Source of the DNA: Lichenihabitans psoromatis | Lineage (GTDB): Bacteria; Pseudomonadota; Alphaproteobacteria; Rhizobiales; Beijerinckiaceae | NCBI RefSeq assembly: GCF_004323635.1 | Contig: NZ_CP036515.1 | Span: 2,109,501 to 2,173,500 of the forward strand | Direction: 5' to 3' | DNA: 64,000 nucleotides | The notes under the pieces: generated by a model | Seen by the model: only the letters and a program-made list of their open reading frames with translations | The model's database searches: none | What the model was told of the DNA's origin: nothing | Made by a program: the position numbers and the translations under genes | Shown here: piece after piece, positions 1-9,868 of the stretch | How positions within the stretch are numbered: position 1 is the first letter of the stretch | Layout of the letters: each line of letters opens with the position of its first letter

Positions 1-634
<634 letters not shown>

Positions 635-641
635 CGGCCCG

Positions 642-1274
642 GTGATTATCGCCATCGACGGTCCGGCCGCGTCTGGCAAAGGCACTCTGGCACGCAGGCT
701 CGCGCGGCATTTCGGATTGCCGCATCTCGACACCGGCCTGCTTTATCGGGCGACGGCGCGCGCCTTGATGGAAGCGGATCGCCCGCTGGAGGACGAGATC
801 GCGGCGGTGGCGGCGGCCCGCAGCCTAGGCTTGATCGATTTCGACGAGACTGTGCTGCGCGGGCGGGAGATGGGTGAAGCCGCCAGCGTGGTCGCGGCGA
901 TTCCCGATGTGCGCGCCACCTTGATCGAGACGCAGCGCGCCTTCGCGCGCCGGCCGGAGGGCGCGGTGCTCGATGGCCGCGACATCGGCACGGTCATCTG
1001 CCCCGACGCTGACGTCAAAATTTTCGTCACCGCCACGGCGCGGGTCCGGGCGCAACGGCGCGCGCTGGAACTCGCCGGGCGCGGCGAGCCGGTCGATTTC
1101 GAGGCCGTGCTGGCCGACATCATCCGCCGCGACGATCGGGATTCGTCGCGCGGCGTGGCTCCGTTGCGCGCGGCCAGCGACGCCGTCACGCTCGATACGT
1201 CGGTGCTCGATATCGACGCCGCGTTTCGGGCCGCCCTCGCGGTCGTCGAATCCCCAAAAGTCGCGCAGAGTTAG
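642..1274 (+). CDS. cmk: Cytidylate kinase
   Basis: The enzyme phosphorylates CMP and dCMP in pyrimidine nucleotide recycling. The N-terminal P-loop [10 protein letters not shown] begins five residues after the chosen start, and LDTGLLYRA and DGRDIGT follow as in bacterial Cmk. I chose the GTG at 642 because it gives the typical MIIAIDGP N-terminus and about 210 residues; a TTG at 615, inside aroA, would add nine residues. No strong ribosome binding site is visible for either, which fits translational coupling to aroA, whose stop is only 8 bases upstream. Confidence 0.92.
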   Translation: MIIAIDGPAASGKGTLARRLARHFGLPHLDTGLLYRATARALMEADRPLEDEIAAVAAARSLGLIDFDETVLRGREMGEAASVVAAIPDVRATLIETQRAFARRPEGAVLDGRDIGTVICPDADVKIFVTATARVRAQRRALELAGRGEPVDFEAVLADIIRRDDRDSSRGVAPLRAASDAVTLDTSVLDIDAAFRAALAVVESPKVAQS

Positions 1275-1297
1275 ATAAGAGGGCGCGCGAGCGGCTG

Positions 1298-2209
1298 TCA
1301 GGTCCCCGTGGGGTCGATCATCCGCACAACGTCGAGGACGCGCCGTTGTCGTTCGTCGGATAGGGGCAGCACGGGGCGGGGCGGCAAGCTGGACGTGAGC
1401 CCAAGCCCGTTGGCGATCGCATAGGCGACCCGTAATCCACTATGCTCGACGCAGAGATCCCAAAGCGGCCGCAAAGCCGCGTCGATCCGTCGAGCCTCCG
1501 CCGCATCGCCGGCGCGAACGGCTTTGACGGCCGCGACGCAGGGCGATGGAAGGATTCCCGCGATCACGCTATACCAGGCGGCACCCCCGGCCAGCATCGT
1601 CTCGATGGCACGCGCGTCGACGCTGCTGCCGAGCGAAAAGCGCGCCGGTACGTGCTGCCTGAGATCGGCGAAATGCTCCGCCATTATGCCCAGCGGTGGT
1701 GCTGGATTCTTGACCGCGACGACGCGTGGTAGCGCGCTTAGCCGGCCCACCAGGGCGGCCGAAAAGGTGAAATGCGTCGTCGCGGGATTGTTATAGATGC
1801 AGATCGGTAGCGTGATCGATCGCGCGACCGTCGCGAAATGCGTGAAGACCTCGTCGTCGGTCAGCGGCGCGTAGGAAACCGGGGCCAGCAGCGCCGCCGC
1901 GGCGCCGGCCGCCTCGGCATCTTGCCCGAGCCGGATGGTCTCGTCGGTCCGCAACGCCCCGATGCCGACGATCACCGGCGTCCGGCCGGCGAGTTGATCG
2001 AGCGCAGCGTCGATCGCGCGCTTCCGCTCGTCGCGGGTGAGATAGACCGCCGTGCCGGTCGATCCGAGCAGTCCGATCGAATCGACATCCGCCGTCGCCA
2101 GTCGCTCGATCAACCCGCGCAGCGCCGCCGTATCGACGCGGCCTGAGGGGTCGGCCGGCGTGATCGGAAAGGCCGAGAGCCCTTTGAATGGAGCCATGTC
2201 AGGCGCCAT
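1298..2209 (-). CDS. DapA-family aldolase/lyase (dihydrodipicolinate synthase-like)
   Basis: A 303-residue class I aldolase of the dihydrodipicolinate synthase/N-acetylneuraminate lyase family. The Schiff-base lysine is about residue 167 in VAVKNP and the catalytic tyrosine about residue 139 in IYNNP. The glycine-rich loop reads GSTGT (residues 49-53) rather than the GTTGE of true DapA, so it is probably a paralogue acting on another 2-oxo acid rather than the lysine-pathway enzyme. A second possible start lies four codons downstream. It overlaps the end of the monooxygenase gene upstream on the same strand by 11 bases, so the two are probably co-transcribed. The substrate cannot be told from sequence. 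Confidence 0.8.
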   Translation of the reverse strand: MAPDMAPFKGLSAFPITPADPSGRVDTAALRGLIERLATADVDSIGLLGSTGTAVYLTRDERKRAIDAALDQLAGRTPVIVGIGALRTDETIRLGQDAEAAGAAAALLAPVSYAPLTDDEVFTHFATVARSITLPICIYNNPATTHFTFSAALVGRLSALPRVVAVKNPAPPLGIMAEHFADLRQHVPARFSLGSSVDARAIETMLAGGAAWYSVIAGILPSPCVAAVKAVRAGDAAEARRIDAALRPLWDLCVEHSGLRVAYAIANGLGLTSSLPPRPVLPLSDERQRRVLDVVRMIDPTGT

Positions 2210-3437
2210 GGCGAGGGCTCCGCGCCTGCGGCGGGGTTCCAGCGGCTTGTCCGATGAGCCGACGTTTCAGGCCGGGCGAGCGGTCGACCAAGCCGAGCCC
2301 GAAGTCGCGCAACAGTCGCAGCGGGGTGATGTCATTGGAGAACAGGCGGTTGATGATGTCGGTGGCGGCCGCCATGGCGGTCGCGTCAGCGCGCCTTGCA
2401 CGCTGATAGGGTTCGAGCACGTCCGGAGCGCCGGGGTCGAGGCCGAGCCGCATGGCCTCAGCGATGCGGCTCGAGAGAGCGTCGACGTCGCGGAGACCGA
2501 GGTTCAGGCCTTGGCCCGCCAGCGGATGAATTGTGCGGGCCGCGTCTCCGATGAGAGCGAAGCGGGGCGCGATCAAAGTGCGGGCGAGGTTGACCCGCAG
2601 CGGATAGGCGCGCGGCTTGTCTTCCAGCCGCAAGTCGCCGTAGCCATGGCCGATCAAGTCACGCAACTCGCTCAGAAAGGCCGCATCGTCGAGGGTCAGC
2701 AGACGCGCAGCTTCCTCGGTTCGCTCCGTCCAGACCAGCGAAAACCGGCGGCGAGACCCATCGGGCGCACACATCGGCAGAATTGCGAGCGGTCCGCCTG
2801 GCAGGAAATGTTGTGTCGCCCGGCCGCCGTGATCTTCTTCGTGCGCGATGGTGGCCACCACCGAAGCTTGATCATAGTCCCATCCGGTCGTTTTGATGCC
2901 GGCTTTGTCGCGTAGACGCGAGCCACGCCCATCGGCCGCGATCAGCAGGCGCGCCACCAATGAGGGCTCAGCGCTTCCCAGATCAATTCGGACGCTGTTC
3001 CGATCGGCCGTGAAGTCGACCACTCCCTGCGGCATCAAAGCGATGCCGGCCTTCCCGCAGGCGTGACGGAGCGCCGCGCGCAAGTCGTCCAGCAGCACCA
3101 TATGGGCGAAGGGCTCGCCGGGAGCGGCGTCGCCGGTAAAATCGAGAAAGACAGGCGGCGGCACCGCACCCGGTCGGGCGTCGGTCAGCACCATCTCGGT
3201 CATCGGTTGGGCCTTCTCGGCCACTGCCGCCCAAACGCCGAGCCGCTCGAGCAGGCGGCGCGAGTCGGCCGCAATCGAAACGGCGCGGAGCGTGTGCGCT
3301 GGGTCGGCCTCGAGCCCCGCATCGCAGACCGCGACCCGCGCGCGGGTGCCCTGGCGAGCCGCCAAGGCCATGCTCAACCCGGCAACGCCAGACCCTGCCA
3401 CCACGATATCGAACCGGCCGGGCTTTGGCGCGAGCAT
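2199..3437 (-). CDS. FAD-dependent monooxygenase, UbiH/COQ6 family
   Basis: A 412-residue flavoprotein hydroxylase, likely acting in ubiquinone ring hydroxylation or a related aromatic hydroxylation. The N-terminus holds the FAD-binding GSGVAG motif about 15 residues in. The C-terminal half has the second FAD motif GDAARTIHPLAGQG, which is characteristic of the UbiH/UbiF/COQ6 group. I chose the ATG at 3437 because it sits just ahead of the Rossmann fold; the open frame extends another 103 codons upstream but that stretch is low-complexity and overlaps the xerC promoter region. It is transcribed away from xerC. The UbiH versus UbiF assignment is not resolved. Confidence 0.85.
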   Translation of the reverse strand: MLAPKPGRFDIVVAGSGVAGLSMALAARQGTRARVAVCDAGLEADPAHTLRAVSIAADSRRLLERLGVWAAVAEKAQPMTEMVLTDARPGAVPPPVFLDFTGDAAPGEPFAHMVLLDDLRAALRHACGKAGIALMPQGVVDFTADRNSVRIDLGSAEPSLVARLLIAADGRGSRLRDKAGIKTTGWDYDQASVVATIAHEEDHGGRATQHFLPGGPLAILPMCAPDGSRRRFSLVWTERTEEAARLLTLDDAAFLSELRDLIGHGYGDLRLEDKPRAYPLRVNLARTLIAPRFALIGDAARTIHPLAGQGLNLGLRDVDALSSRIAEAMRLGLDPGAPDVLEPYQRARRADATAMAAATDIINRLFSNDITPLRLLRDFGLGLVDRSPGLKRRLIGQAAGTPPQARSPRHGA

Positions 3438-3607
3438 GCTACATCTCCATCGACGTTGATCGTGCGTCGGGCGGACATTCGGCATCGCTCGGGGCCGGGT
3501 CAAGCCTGCCGTTCGACGCGCCGGACCGGGAGTGACCGAGAAGGCCGTTGTTAAGGCGGCGTCGCCAGAATGTGTCGCAGTTTTACGTCCCATGGAGCGC
3601 CCGCCGC

Positions 3608-4549
3608 ATGAGCCTCGTCTTCCCCGGAGCCGCCCCGGATCTCGTCGCCGAAGCCGAGGCCTGGATCGTCGCGCTCGAGACCGAGCGGCGGCTGTCACCC
3701 AAGACCTCTGAAGCCTATCGTCGCGATCTGCGGCAGTGCCTGTCATTCCTCTGCGAGCATTTTGGGGAAAGCGTCACCCTCCAGCGGTTCGAGGCTCTGA
3801 CGCCGCCGGATCTCCGCGCCTTCATGGCGGCCCGCCGACGGGAGGGCATCGAAGGCCGCTCGCTGATGCGCGCGCTGGCGGCCTTACGGTCCTTTGCGCG
3901 TCATCTTGAACGCGCCGGGGTCGGCAAGGCGGCGGTGTTCGCGGCGGCGCGCAGCCCGAAGCTCAGCCGCCGGTTGCCCAAACCGATCCCCGTGGCAGAG
4001 GCACGCCAGATGGCGACGGCCGACGCCCTAGCCGAAGAGGGGCGGCCCCCCTGGGTGGCGGCGCGGGATGCCGCCGTGCTGGCTCTCCTCTATGGGTCGG
4101 GTCTCCGCATTTCCGAGGCGCTGGGTCTTCGTCGCGATCAGGCTCCGCTCGGCAAGGGGCATGTCGTTGTCCTCGGCAAGGGCAACAAGACCCGGATGAC
4201 GCCGGTGCTGCCGGTGGTGGCCGAAGCGATCGAGCTCTATTTGTCGCTCTGTCCGCTGCCTCTTCCGCCGTCTGGCCCGCTTTTCGTGGGGACGCGGGGC
4301 GGCCCGCTTTCGGCGCGCGTGGTGCAACTCACGGTCGAGCGGTTGCGCGGCACGCTTGGGCTGCCGGCCAGCGCGACGCCGCATGCGCTGCGCCATTCCT
4401 TTGCGACCCACCTGCTCAGCCGTGGCGGCGATCTTCGCAGCATCCAGGAGCTGCTCGGCCATGCGTCTCTCTCGACGACGCAGATCTATACTGCGGTCGA
4501 TAGCGCACGCCTCATGCAAGCGTATCGCGACGCCCATCCACGCGCCTGA
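3608..4549 (+). CDS. xerC: Tyrosine recombinase, XerC/XerD type
   Basis: A 313-residue site-specific recombinase expected to act with its partner at dif to resolve chromosome dimers. The N-terminal SAM-like domain includes TERRLSPKTSEAYRRDL. The catalytic set is present: Arg in GSGLRISEAL, Lys in LGKGNKTR, HALRHSFATH, and GHASLSTTQIYT with the nucleophilic Tyr. The start at 3608 (MSLVFPG) fits family length; a start 20 codons upstream is possible. A terminator-like hairpin follows at 4578. The neighbourhood is chromosomal, which argues for a housekeeping Xer protein rather than a phage integrase. XerC versus XerD is a judgement from overall resemblance. Confidence 0.85.
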   Translation: MSLVFPGAAPDLVAEAEAWIVALETERRLSPKTSEAYRRDLRQCLSFLCEHFGESVTLQRFEALTPPDLRAFMAARRREGIEGRSLMRALAALRSFARHLERAGVGKAAVFAAARSPKLSRRLPKPIPVAEARQMATADALAEEGRPPWVAARDAAVLALLYGSGLRISEALGLRRDQAPLGKGHVVVLGKGNKTRMTPVLPVVAEAIELYLSLCPLPLPPSGPLFVGTRGGPLSARVVQLTVERLRGTLGLPASATPHALRHSFATHLLSRGGDLRSIQELLGHASLSTTQIYTAVDSARLMQAYRDAHPRA

Positions 4550-4577
4550 CCCTTCAGCGGCAGGGTCCAGACACGCA

Positions 4578-4608
4578 AAAGCCGCCTCGGTTGGGTCGAG
4601 ACGGCTTT
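4578..4608. terminator. Hairpin between convergent xerC and L,D-transpeptidase genes
   Basis: A 12-base arm (AAAGCCGCCTCG) pairs with its complement with a single mismatch around a 7-base loop. It lies 28 bases after the xerC stop and before the stop of the convergent transpeptidase gene, and has A/T-rich edges on both sides, as expected of a bidirectional terminator. Confidence 0.65.
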
Positions 4609-4666
4609 CGCTTTCACCCTTGCGGGTGGGTCCGGTATTAAAAGAATGCCTGCGACCCGGAAAAGT

Positions 4667-5401
4667 TCACATGACGAAAACTTTTGTGCCGACCCGGACG
4701 CGGCTGAACAGGTCGGTCACGTCGTCGTTGGTCAGGCGGATGCAACCGGACGAGACATTGGTGCCGATCGTGTCGGGTTCGTTGGTGCCGTGGATGCGAT
4801 AGAGCGTCGAGCCTAGATACATGGCGCGGGCGCCGAGCGGGTTGGCAATGCCGCCGTCCATATGGGACGGCAGGTCCGGGCGACGCTTGATCATCTCGAC
4901 CGGCGGTGTCCAATCCGGCCATTCGGCCTTGCGCGTGATGGTCTTTTCGCCGTGCCAAAGAAAGCCGGGTCGACCGACACCGATGCCGTAACGAAGCGCC
5001 CGGCCGGGCGCTTCGACGAGGTAGAGAAACTTGTTCGATGTGTCGATCACGATCGAGCCGGCCGCCTGCTGCCCGTCGAAAGAGACCTCCTGCTTCACGA
5101 AGGCGGGATCGACCGCTTTGTGAGGCATCTCGTAGCCGGCTGGTCCCGACGAAAAGGCCGGCGGCTCGGCTTCCCCGGTCGCGGCGCTGGCCATGTAACG
5201 CGGGGCGCGGGGCAGCGCGCGAGCAGGCGGTTGGGGGGAGCGGCCCGTCATCATGAATTCGATGAGGCCGCCACCATAACCGGACGACTGCGCTTGCGGC
5301 GCGACCTCCGGGGCTTGTCGATCGGAGCCTGCGATCGCCGGGCTCAGCGCGCTCGAAAGCCACAGAACCGCGATCGCGGACACCAGCTTGGAATGAAACA
5401 T
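4667..5401 (-). CDS. L,D-transpeptidase (YkuD domain), secreted
   Basis: A 244-residue periplasmic enzyme predicted to form 3-3 peptidoglycan crosslinks or attach proteins to the wall. The chosen start at 5401 gives a clean signal peptide (MFHSKLVSAIAVLWLSSA, then a cleavage region near SPAIA). A Pro/Ala-rich linker follows, then the YkuD domain over roughly the last 140 residues, with HGTNEPDTIG and the catalytic SSGCIRL. Fourteen further codons lie upstream in frame but would spoil the signal peptide. It stands alone, convergent with xerC. Confidence 0.88.
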   Translation of the reverse strand: MFHSKLVSAIAVLWLSSALSPAIAGSDRQAPEVAPQAQSSGYGGGLIEFMMTGRSPQPPARALPRAPRYMASAATGEAEPPAFSSGPAGYEMPHKAVDPAFVKQEVSFDGQQAAGSIVIDTSNKFLYLVEAPGRALRYGIGVGRPGFLWHGEKTITRKAEWPDWTPPVEMIKRRPDLPSHMDGGIANPLGARAMYLGSTLYRIHGTNEPDTIGTNVSSGCIRLTNDDVTDLFSRVRVGTKVFVM

Positions 5402-5867
5402 GTCGGGTGGTCCGATACACTGATCCGGACGGCAGGACGCCACCGTCCCATCAGCCTGGCCTCGATGTTTAAATCGATTGGCATCGTCACGACCCCGTCG
5501 CGGGAAACTTGAGCGACGTGGTTACGAGATCTTTCAAAGTGTCGACGAAACCGAAGCTTTCGTTAGCCTTGACGGTATCTTAACGCGATCGCTGGCGGGC
5601 AGATCACAAACCGTCGACCAACTGCCACCCGAGGCAGGGCTGGACGCCACAGTTGCGCGTGGCGCGTGCATTGTCGGACGCGATCACGGCGAGAAAAACG
5701 CTTCCGATCAGCACGACGAGGCGTTTGCGAAGGCTCATACGAAAGGGTCTCGGCGAATCGGTCGATCCGTTCGTCCCGAGGTTTATCGCCCGACACTGGA
5801 GAGCGACAGCGCCAGCGGGTCGGTTGTCGCCGCTGTCCACAGGCAAGCCGAGCGCGCCCGCAGCAGC
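5402..5867. other. Long intergenic stretch with one doubtful small ORF
   Basis: No convincing gene lies between the transpeptidase and the flippase. The only candidate is a 44-codon minus-strand frame (5604-5738) starting MSLRKRLVVLIGSVFLAVIA, which resembles a signal peptide followed by a short Cys-containing tail. It has no recognisable ribosome binding site, so I do not call it as a gene. Confidence 0.4.
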
Positions 5868-7493
5868 TTATGCCGGTCTACGCCAGCGCGACAGGCGGGG
5901 CCTGACGCGCGCCATCACGGCCTCGCGGAGGCCGAAGAGATTAAACGCCATAGCGAGACCCGCATAGACGACGGCTCCAGCGACGACCTGGACCATGAGA
6001 GCCAAAACCCCCGGCTCCATGCCGCGCGACGGACCGACCACGGCCACCATGAGGGCGGTCGCCAGCGTCGCCAAGCCGAGGTCGCGGGGAGGGGGCCAAA
6101 CTGGCGCCAGTCTCGTGGCAAAGAGCAGCAGCGCCACGAGCCCGACCAGCAAAGCGCCCGATTGGGCGATCGCATAGGTCGACGCATCCGATGAGGCGGG
6201 CAGCACCAGCAGAAGGAAGCCGTTGGCGAGGCTCGCGATCAGCGCGACGGCGATCAGCGACCGAGTCTGCTTGCGAATTTGAAACATCGGGTTCACGGCC
6301 CAATGGATCATCGCGTAGCAGAACAGCCCGGGCAGCAGCAGCGTGAAATAATGCGCGAAGGGACCGCGAAATTCCTCCGGCACGACGAGACGCTCGAAGC
6401 TCGGCATCACGATCCAGCATCCGGCACAGGCGGGTGCCAAGATCGCAAAGACAACGCCCATATTGCGCGCGATCGCTTCGCTGGCTCGTTCCGCGCCATG
6501 ATGTTCGTCGAGCCGGACCGCCATCTGAAACAAGAGGACGTCCATGGTCGAGCCGATCGCGGCGGCGATGCGGAAGCCGATATCGTAGGCGAGCGAGAAT
6601 TGGCCCGAGACCGCGAAGCCGTGCTGGCTGGCCGCCATGGCCCGATCGGTCAGAGGGATGATCTGGTAGAGCATATTGGCGAGCACGATCGGGGCCGCAT
6701 AGCCGAGCACGCTGGTAACGAACCGCCGGGTCGCCAGTCGAGGCCGGGCGTCGACGTCGTTGAGCGCGCTACGGCTGAGCAGCAGCGATCCGATCATGCT
6801 GGCGCAAAGCCCGACAATGGCCATTTCGGCGGATCCGAACAGGATCGCGGCCCCAACTGTCAGCGACACCGACAGGAGGTTCTTGCCAATGATGAGCCGC
6901 GCGTAGGTGCGATCGTGAAAGCGCGCCCGAACCAGGGCCGTATGATAATCGAAGAGGCCGTTGGCGATCGACGCCGCGATCGCGAGGCCGATCAGCGCGT
7001 GCGACAGGCCGACGTCGACCCCTGACACCAGCACCCCGATGCCGACGACGCAGACGACCGCAATCAGGGTCGCAAAACTGGCGTCGAGGGTGGCGCGCAC
7101 ATGCGGTTCGGTGCGGCGGGTCCGCTCCGAATAGAACCGGATCGCGGCGAGGCGGAGCCAGTCGAACCCCAGCGTCTGAATCGCCATGCCGACCGCCAGC
7201 GTCAGCGCGAGGCGGCCATATTCGGCCGGGCCGAGAAATTTCGCCAGCAACAACCCGGTGATGAAATTCAGCAGTGTGTTGCAGAGGAACGGAACGATCA
7301 CGCGCAAGGGACGGTGACCCTGGGCCGGGGGCCAGAAGGATGGCCCGACCAAGGCTTGCCTCGCCCGGGTTGCACGACGGAGGCGCGCCGACGCAATCGA
7401 TTTGTCGTTCGGATGATCATCGAAGCCCCATGGCGTGATCCTAGTCGAAACGAGGTCGGTTGCCACGTCGTTTGGCGCGGAGGAAGCCGACAT
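5868..7493 (-). CDS. Polysaccharide flippase / Wzx-like membrane protein
   Basis: About 541 residues with some 12-14 hydrophobic segments, of the oligosaccharide flippase (MATE/MVF-like) superfamily that moves lipid-linked sugars across the inner membrane. The characteristic first helix region (FLCNTLLNFITGLLLAKFLG) starts about 75 residues in, followed by AEYGRLALTLA, typical of Wzx/RfbX proteins. The start at 7493 (MSASSAP) is the last plausible ATG before the membrane domain; the N-terminal 70 residues are polar and without recognised domain. It is divergent from the glycosyltransferase at 7566 with a 72-base shared promoter region, and the pair plus the methyltransferase form a surface-glycan group. 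Confidence 0.75.
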   Translation of the reverse strand: MSASSAPNDVATDLVSTRITPWGFDDHPNDKSIASARLRRATRARQALVGPSFWPPAQGHRPLRVIVPFLCNTLLNFITGLLLAKFLGPAEYGRLALTLAVGMAIQTLGFDWLRLAAIRFYSERTRRTEPHVRATLDASFATLIAVVCVVGIGVLVSGVDVGLSHALIGLAIAASIANGLFDYHTALVRARFHDRTYARLIIGKNLLSVSLTVGAAILFGSAEMAIVGLCASMIGSLLLSRSALNDVDARPRLATRRFVTSVLGYAAPIVLANMLYQIIPLTDRAMAASQHGFAVSGQFSLAYDIGFRIAAAIGSTMDVLLFQMAVRLDEHHGAERASEAIARNMGVVFAILAPACAGCWIVMPSFERLVVPEEFRGPFAHYFTLLLPGLFCYAMIHWAVNPMFQIRKQTRSLIAVALIASLANGFLLLVLPASSDASTYAIAQSGALLVGLVALLLFATRLAPVWPPPRDLGLATLATALMVAVVGPSRGMEPGVLALMVQVVAGAVVYAGLAMAFNLFGLREAVMARVRPRLSRWRRPA

Positions 7494-7565
7494 GGTAGAG
7501 CGCCCTCGGCGATCGATGCGCGGCGGTGCTGTCGTTCGGCGACATGGTAACTTCTGGACAAATTC

Positions 7566-9836
7566 ATGTGGTTCACGCGTAAACCGGTTCCAGTCGAGAA
7601 GCCCGTCAGCGGCTATCTTGGTGTCGAGGCTCTGTTGAAGGAGGCCGACCGGCTCCGCGACGAGGGGGATGCTCCGGCGGCGGCCGCTGTCTACCGCAAG
7701 GCGCTCGCGCTGGCGCCCGACCGCGTGGACGTGAAGGTTCAGCTCGGCAACATGCTGAAGGATTCGGGGCTGCTCCGGGATGCCGAAGCGGTGTATCGCG
7801 AAGCGGAGGCGGCCGACCCGACCGATGCCGACGTCTGCATCCAGCTTGGTCACGTGTTGAAACTGATGGGTCAGCGTCCGGAGGCTCTGCGTCTCTATCG
7901 TCGCGCCGCCTCCCTCAATCCCAATTCCTGGGCCGCTGCCGAAGAGCTTGCCGAGGCGGGCTCCTCCTGGCAGCAGCAGCAACGGTTCGAGGTGCATTTC
8001 CGCGCCGGCGGCGCCGAGGCCGTCATGGCGGTCAGCCGGCAACTGGCAGACATGCGGCAGACTCTCGATCGTCTGGCCGCGACGCTGCCCGACGTGTTGG
8101 CGCAGACGGCCTATCCGGTCGATCTCTACGGCATTTTTCGCGACGCCTTTCAGATCCCACCGCCGCCTGTGGGCGCGGCCCTTCGCGTCGCGGTGCTCCT
8201 GCTCGCCGACCGTGAACCGATCGACGGACTCTATGCTCAAATCGCTGCGATCCGCGATCAGACCGCCGATTCGTGGAGCTTGACGGTCTTGGGTCGCGAT
8301 CCGGAACGGCGCCGCATCGTCGAGAGCGCCGCATCGGGCGACACGCGGATCACCTGGACCGAGATCGAGGCCGATCGCATGCCGTGGGTCGCGGAGTGGG
8401 ACGCGGCGCGATCGCATGAGGCCGGATGGCTGTTGCTTCTGGCGCAGGGCGCGGTTCTGTCGCGTTATGCCCTGGCTTGGTTCGCGGCCGCGAGCCGGCT
8501 CGGTGCCGCGACGGCCTTCGTCAGCGATCAGGACGAGAGCCGGACGGATGGCTTTGCCCTGACGCGGTCGCGGCCGATCTTCCGGCAGGTGGTCGATCAT
8601 GACACGTTGCTCGATCTCAACACCTTTGGGGAAACGATCGCGGTCGAAGCCTCGACCTATCGGCGTGCGGTGCCGGATGCTCCCGAGGGCTCAGTCACGC
8701 GCGCCCGGAGCGCGCTTTTGCTTGAGCTGTCGGCCGACAGGACGGTCGGGCACGTGCCGTTCCCGCTGGTGTCGATGCGCGACACGCCGCGCTTGTCCAT
8801 GCCGGAGCATCGGCTCGCGATCGCGGCGCATCTGAAACGTCGCGGTCTCGATGAGCGTGTCGCCATCGCCAAGGGCGAGACCGGTCATACCACCTGGCGT
8901 CCCGCCCGCGCCAATACGCCGATCGTCGTCATCCTCCCGACGGCCGGGGACGCCCATGCGCTTCAAGCCTGCATCCGGAGCTTGCGCGAGATGGCGGACG
9001 TGCCAGATGCTGTGCGCTTCGTCGTGGTCGAGAACGTCGATGTCGGAGACGAGCATCGGGCGATCCTCGAGGATCTCGCAGCCAAGCGCTATCTCACACT
9101 CTTGAGTCGGGAGGGCGCCCCGAACTGGTCCGCCTGCTGCAATCGCGCCGTGCAGGCGGGCGACGCGCCGCTCCTGCTATTTGCTCACGAAACGTTGCAG
9201 ATGACGACCGATGGGTGGGATCGTCGCCTTCGCGGGACGCTCGAACGGGACGACGTCGGGGTGCTCGGCGCACGGTTGCTCTATGGCGACGATACCGTGC
9301 AGCATGCCGGCATTCTGTTCGGATGGCGGGACGGAACCGTCAATGATGGGTTGTATGAAGCGGCCGATGCACCCGGACCGGCCCACCGCTGGCACGTCAA
9401 TCGGGCGACCGGCGCCGTCACGGGGCAATTCCTGGCGACCCGCCGCGATCTCTTCGCCGCGCTCGGCGGCTTCGACGCCGCCGCCTTGCCGGCCCACGGG
9501 TCCGATGTCGAATATTGCCTGAAGGTCCGTGAAGCCGGGCTGATCGTAGCCTGGACCCCATCGATCACGCTGCGCAATCATCAAGCCAAGACGGAGGATT
9601 TTCGCCTCCATGCGGAACGGATGCCGCCCGGTGAGATCGCCGCCAAGGCCGTGCTGGACGCTCGGTGGGGCGCCGCGATGCGGGCCGACCCGAGCCTGCA
9701 TCCCGTGTGGTATCCGGCAACCCTGCCGTTTCGCCTTCTTGCGGCGCCCTCGACCTCGCATGTGCTCGACCATATCGGGCGAACGGCTGGAACGGAGCCG
9801 TGGCGCGTGCGGCGGGCGAGTGCCGGTTCCGCCTGA
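7566..9836 (+). CDS. TPR-repeat glycosyltransferase, family 2-like
   Basis: A 756-residue cytoplasmic protein. Residues about 20-130 contain tetratricopeptide repeats (for example YRKALALAPDRVDVKVQLGNML and YREAEAADPTDADVCIQLGHVL). A coiled-coil/linker and a degenerate domain follow, and residues about 445-700 look like a GT-A glycosyltransferase, with a late DVEYCLKVREAG motif typical of family 2 enzymes. The TPR part probably docks a partner. It is followed 32 bases later by an FkbM methyltransferase and is divergent from a flippase, so all three likely build a cell-surface polysaccharide. Donor and acceptor cannot be predicted. Confidence 0.75.
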   Translation: MWFTRKPVPVEKPVSGYLGVEALLKEADRLRDEGDAPAAAAVYRKALALAPDRVDVKVQLGNMLKDSGLLRDAEAVYREAEAADPTDADVCIQLGHVLKLMGQRPEALRLYRRAASLNPNSWAAAEELAEAGSSWQQQQRFEVHFRAGGAEAVMAVSRQLADMRQTLDRLAATLPDVLAQTAYPVDLYGIFRDAFQIPPPPVGAALRVAVLLLADREPIDGLYAQIAAIRDQTADSWSLTVLGRDPERRRIVESAASGDTRITWTEIEADRMPWVAEWDAARSHEAGWLLLLAQGAVLSRYALAWFAAASRLGAATAFVSDQDESRTDGFALTRSRPIFRQVVDHDTLLDLNTFGETIAVEASTYRRAVPDAPEGSVTRARSALLLELSADRTVGHVPFPLVSMRDTPRLSMPEHRLAIAAHLKRRGLDERVAIAKGETGHTTWRPARANTPIVVILPTAGDAHALQACIRSLREMADVPDAVRFVVVENVDVGDEHRAILEDLAAKRYLTLLSREGAPNWSACCNRAVQAGDAPLLLFAHETLQMTTDGWDRRLRGTLERDDVGVLGARLLYGDDTVQHAGILFGWRDGTVNDGLYEAADAPGPAHRWHVNRATGAVTGQFLATRRDLFAALGGFDAAALPAHGSDVEYCLKVREAGLIVAWTPSITLRNHQAKTEDFRLHAERMPPGEIAAKAVLDARWGAAMRADPSLHPVWYPATLPFRLLAAPSTSHVLDHIGRTAGTEPWRVRRASAGSA

Positions 9837-9868
9837 CATTAGCCCAGCTTGCCACGATCGTCAGCTCG

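Noticed and set aside
5604..5738. 44-codon ORF with a signal-like start
   Set aside because: No ribosome binding site, and no support beyond hydrophobicity.
7494..8600. Upstream extension of the flippase frame
   Set aside because: It is antisense to the glycosyltransferase gene and lacks membrane segments; the flippase begins near 7493.
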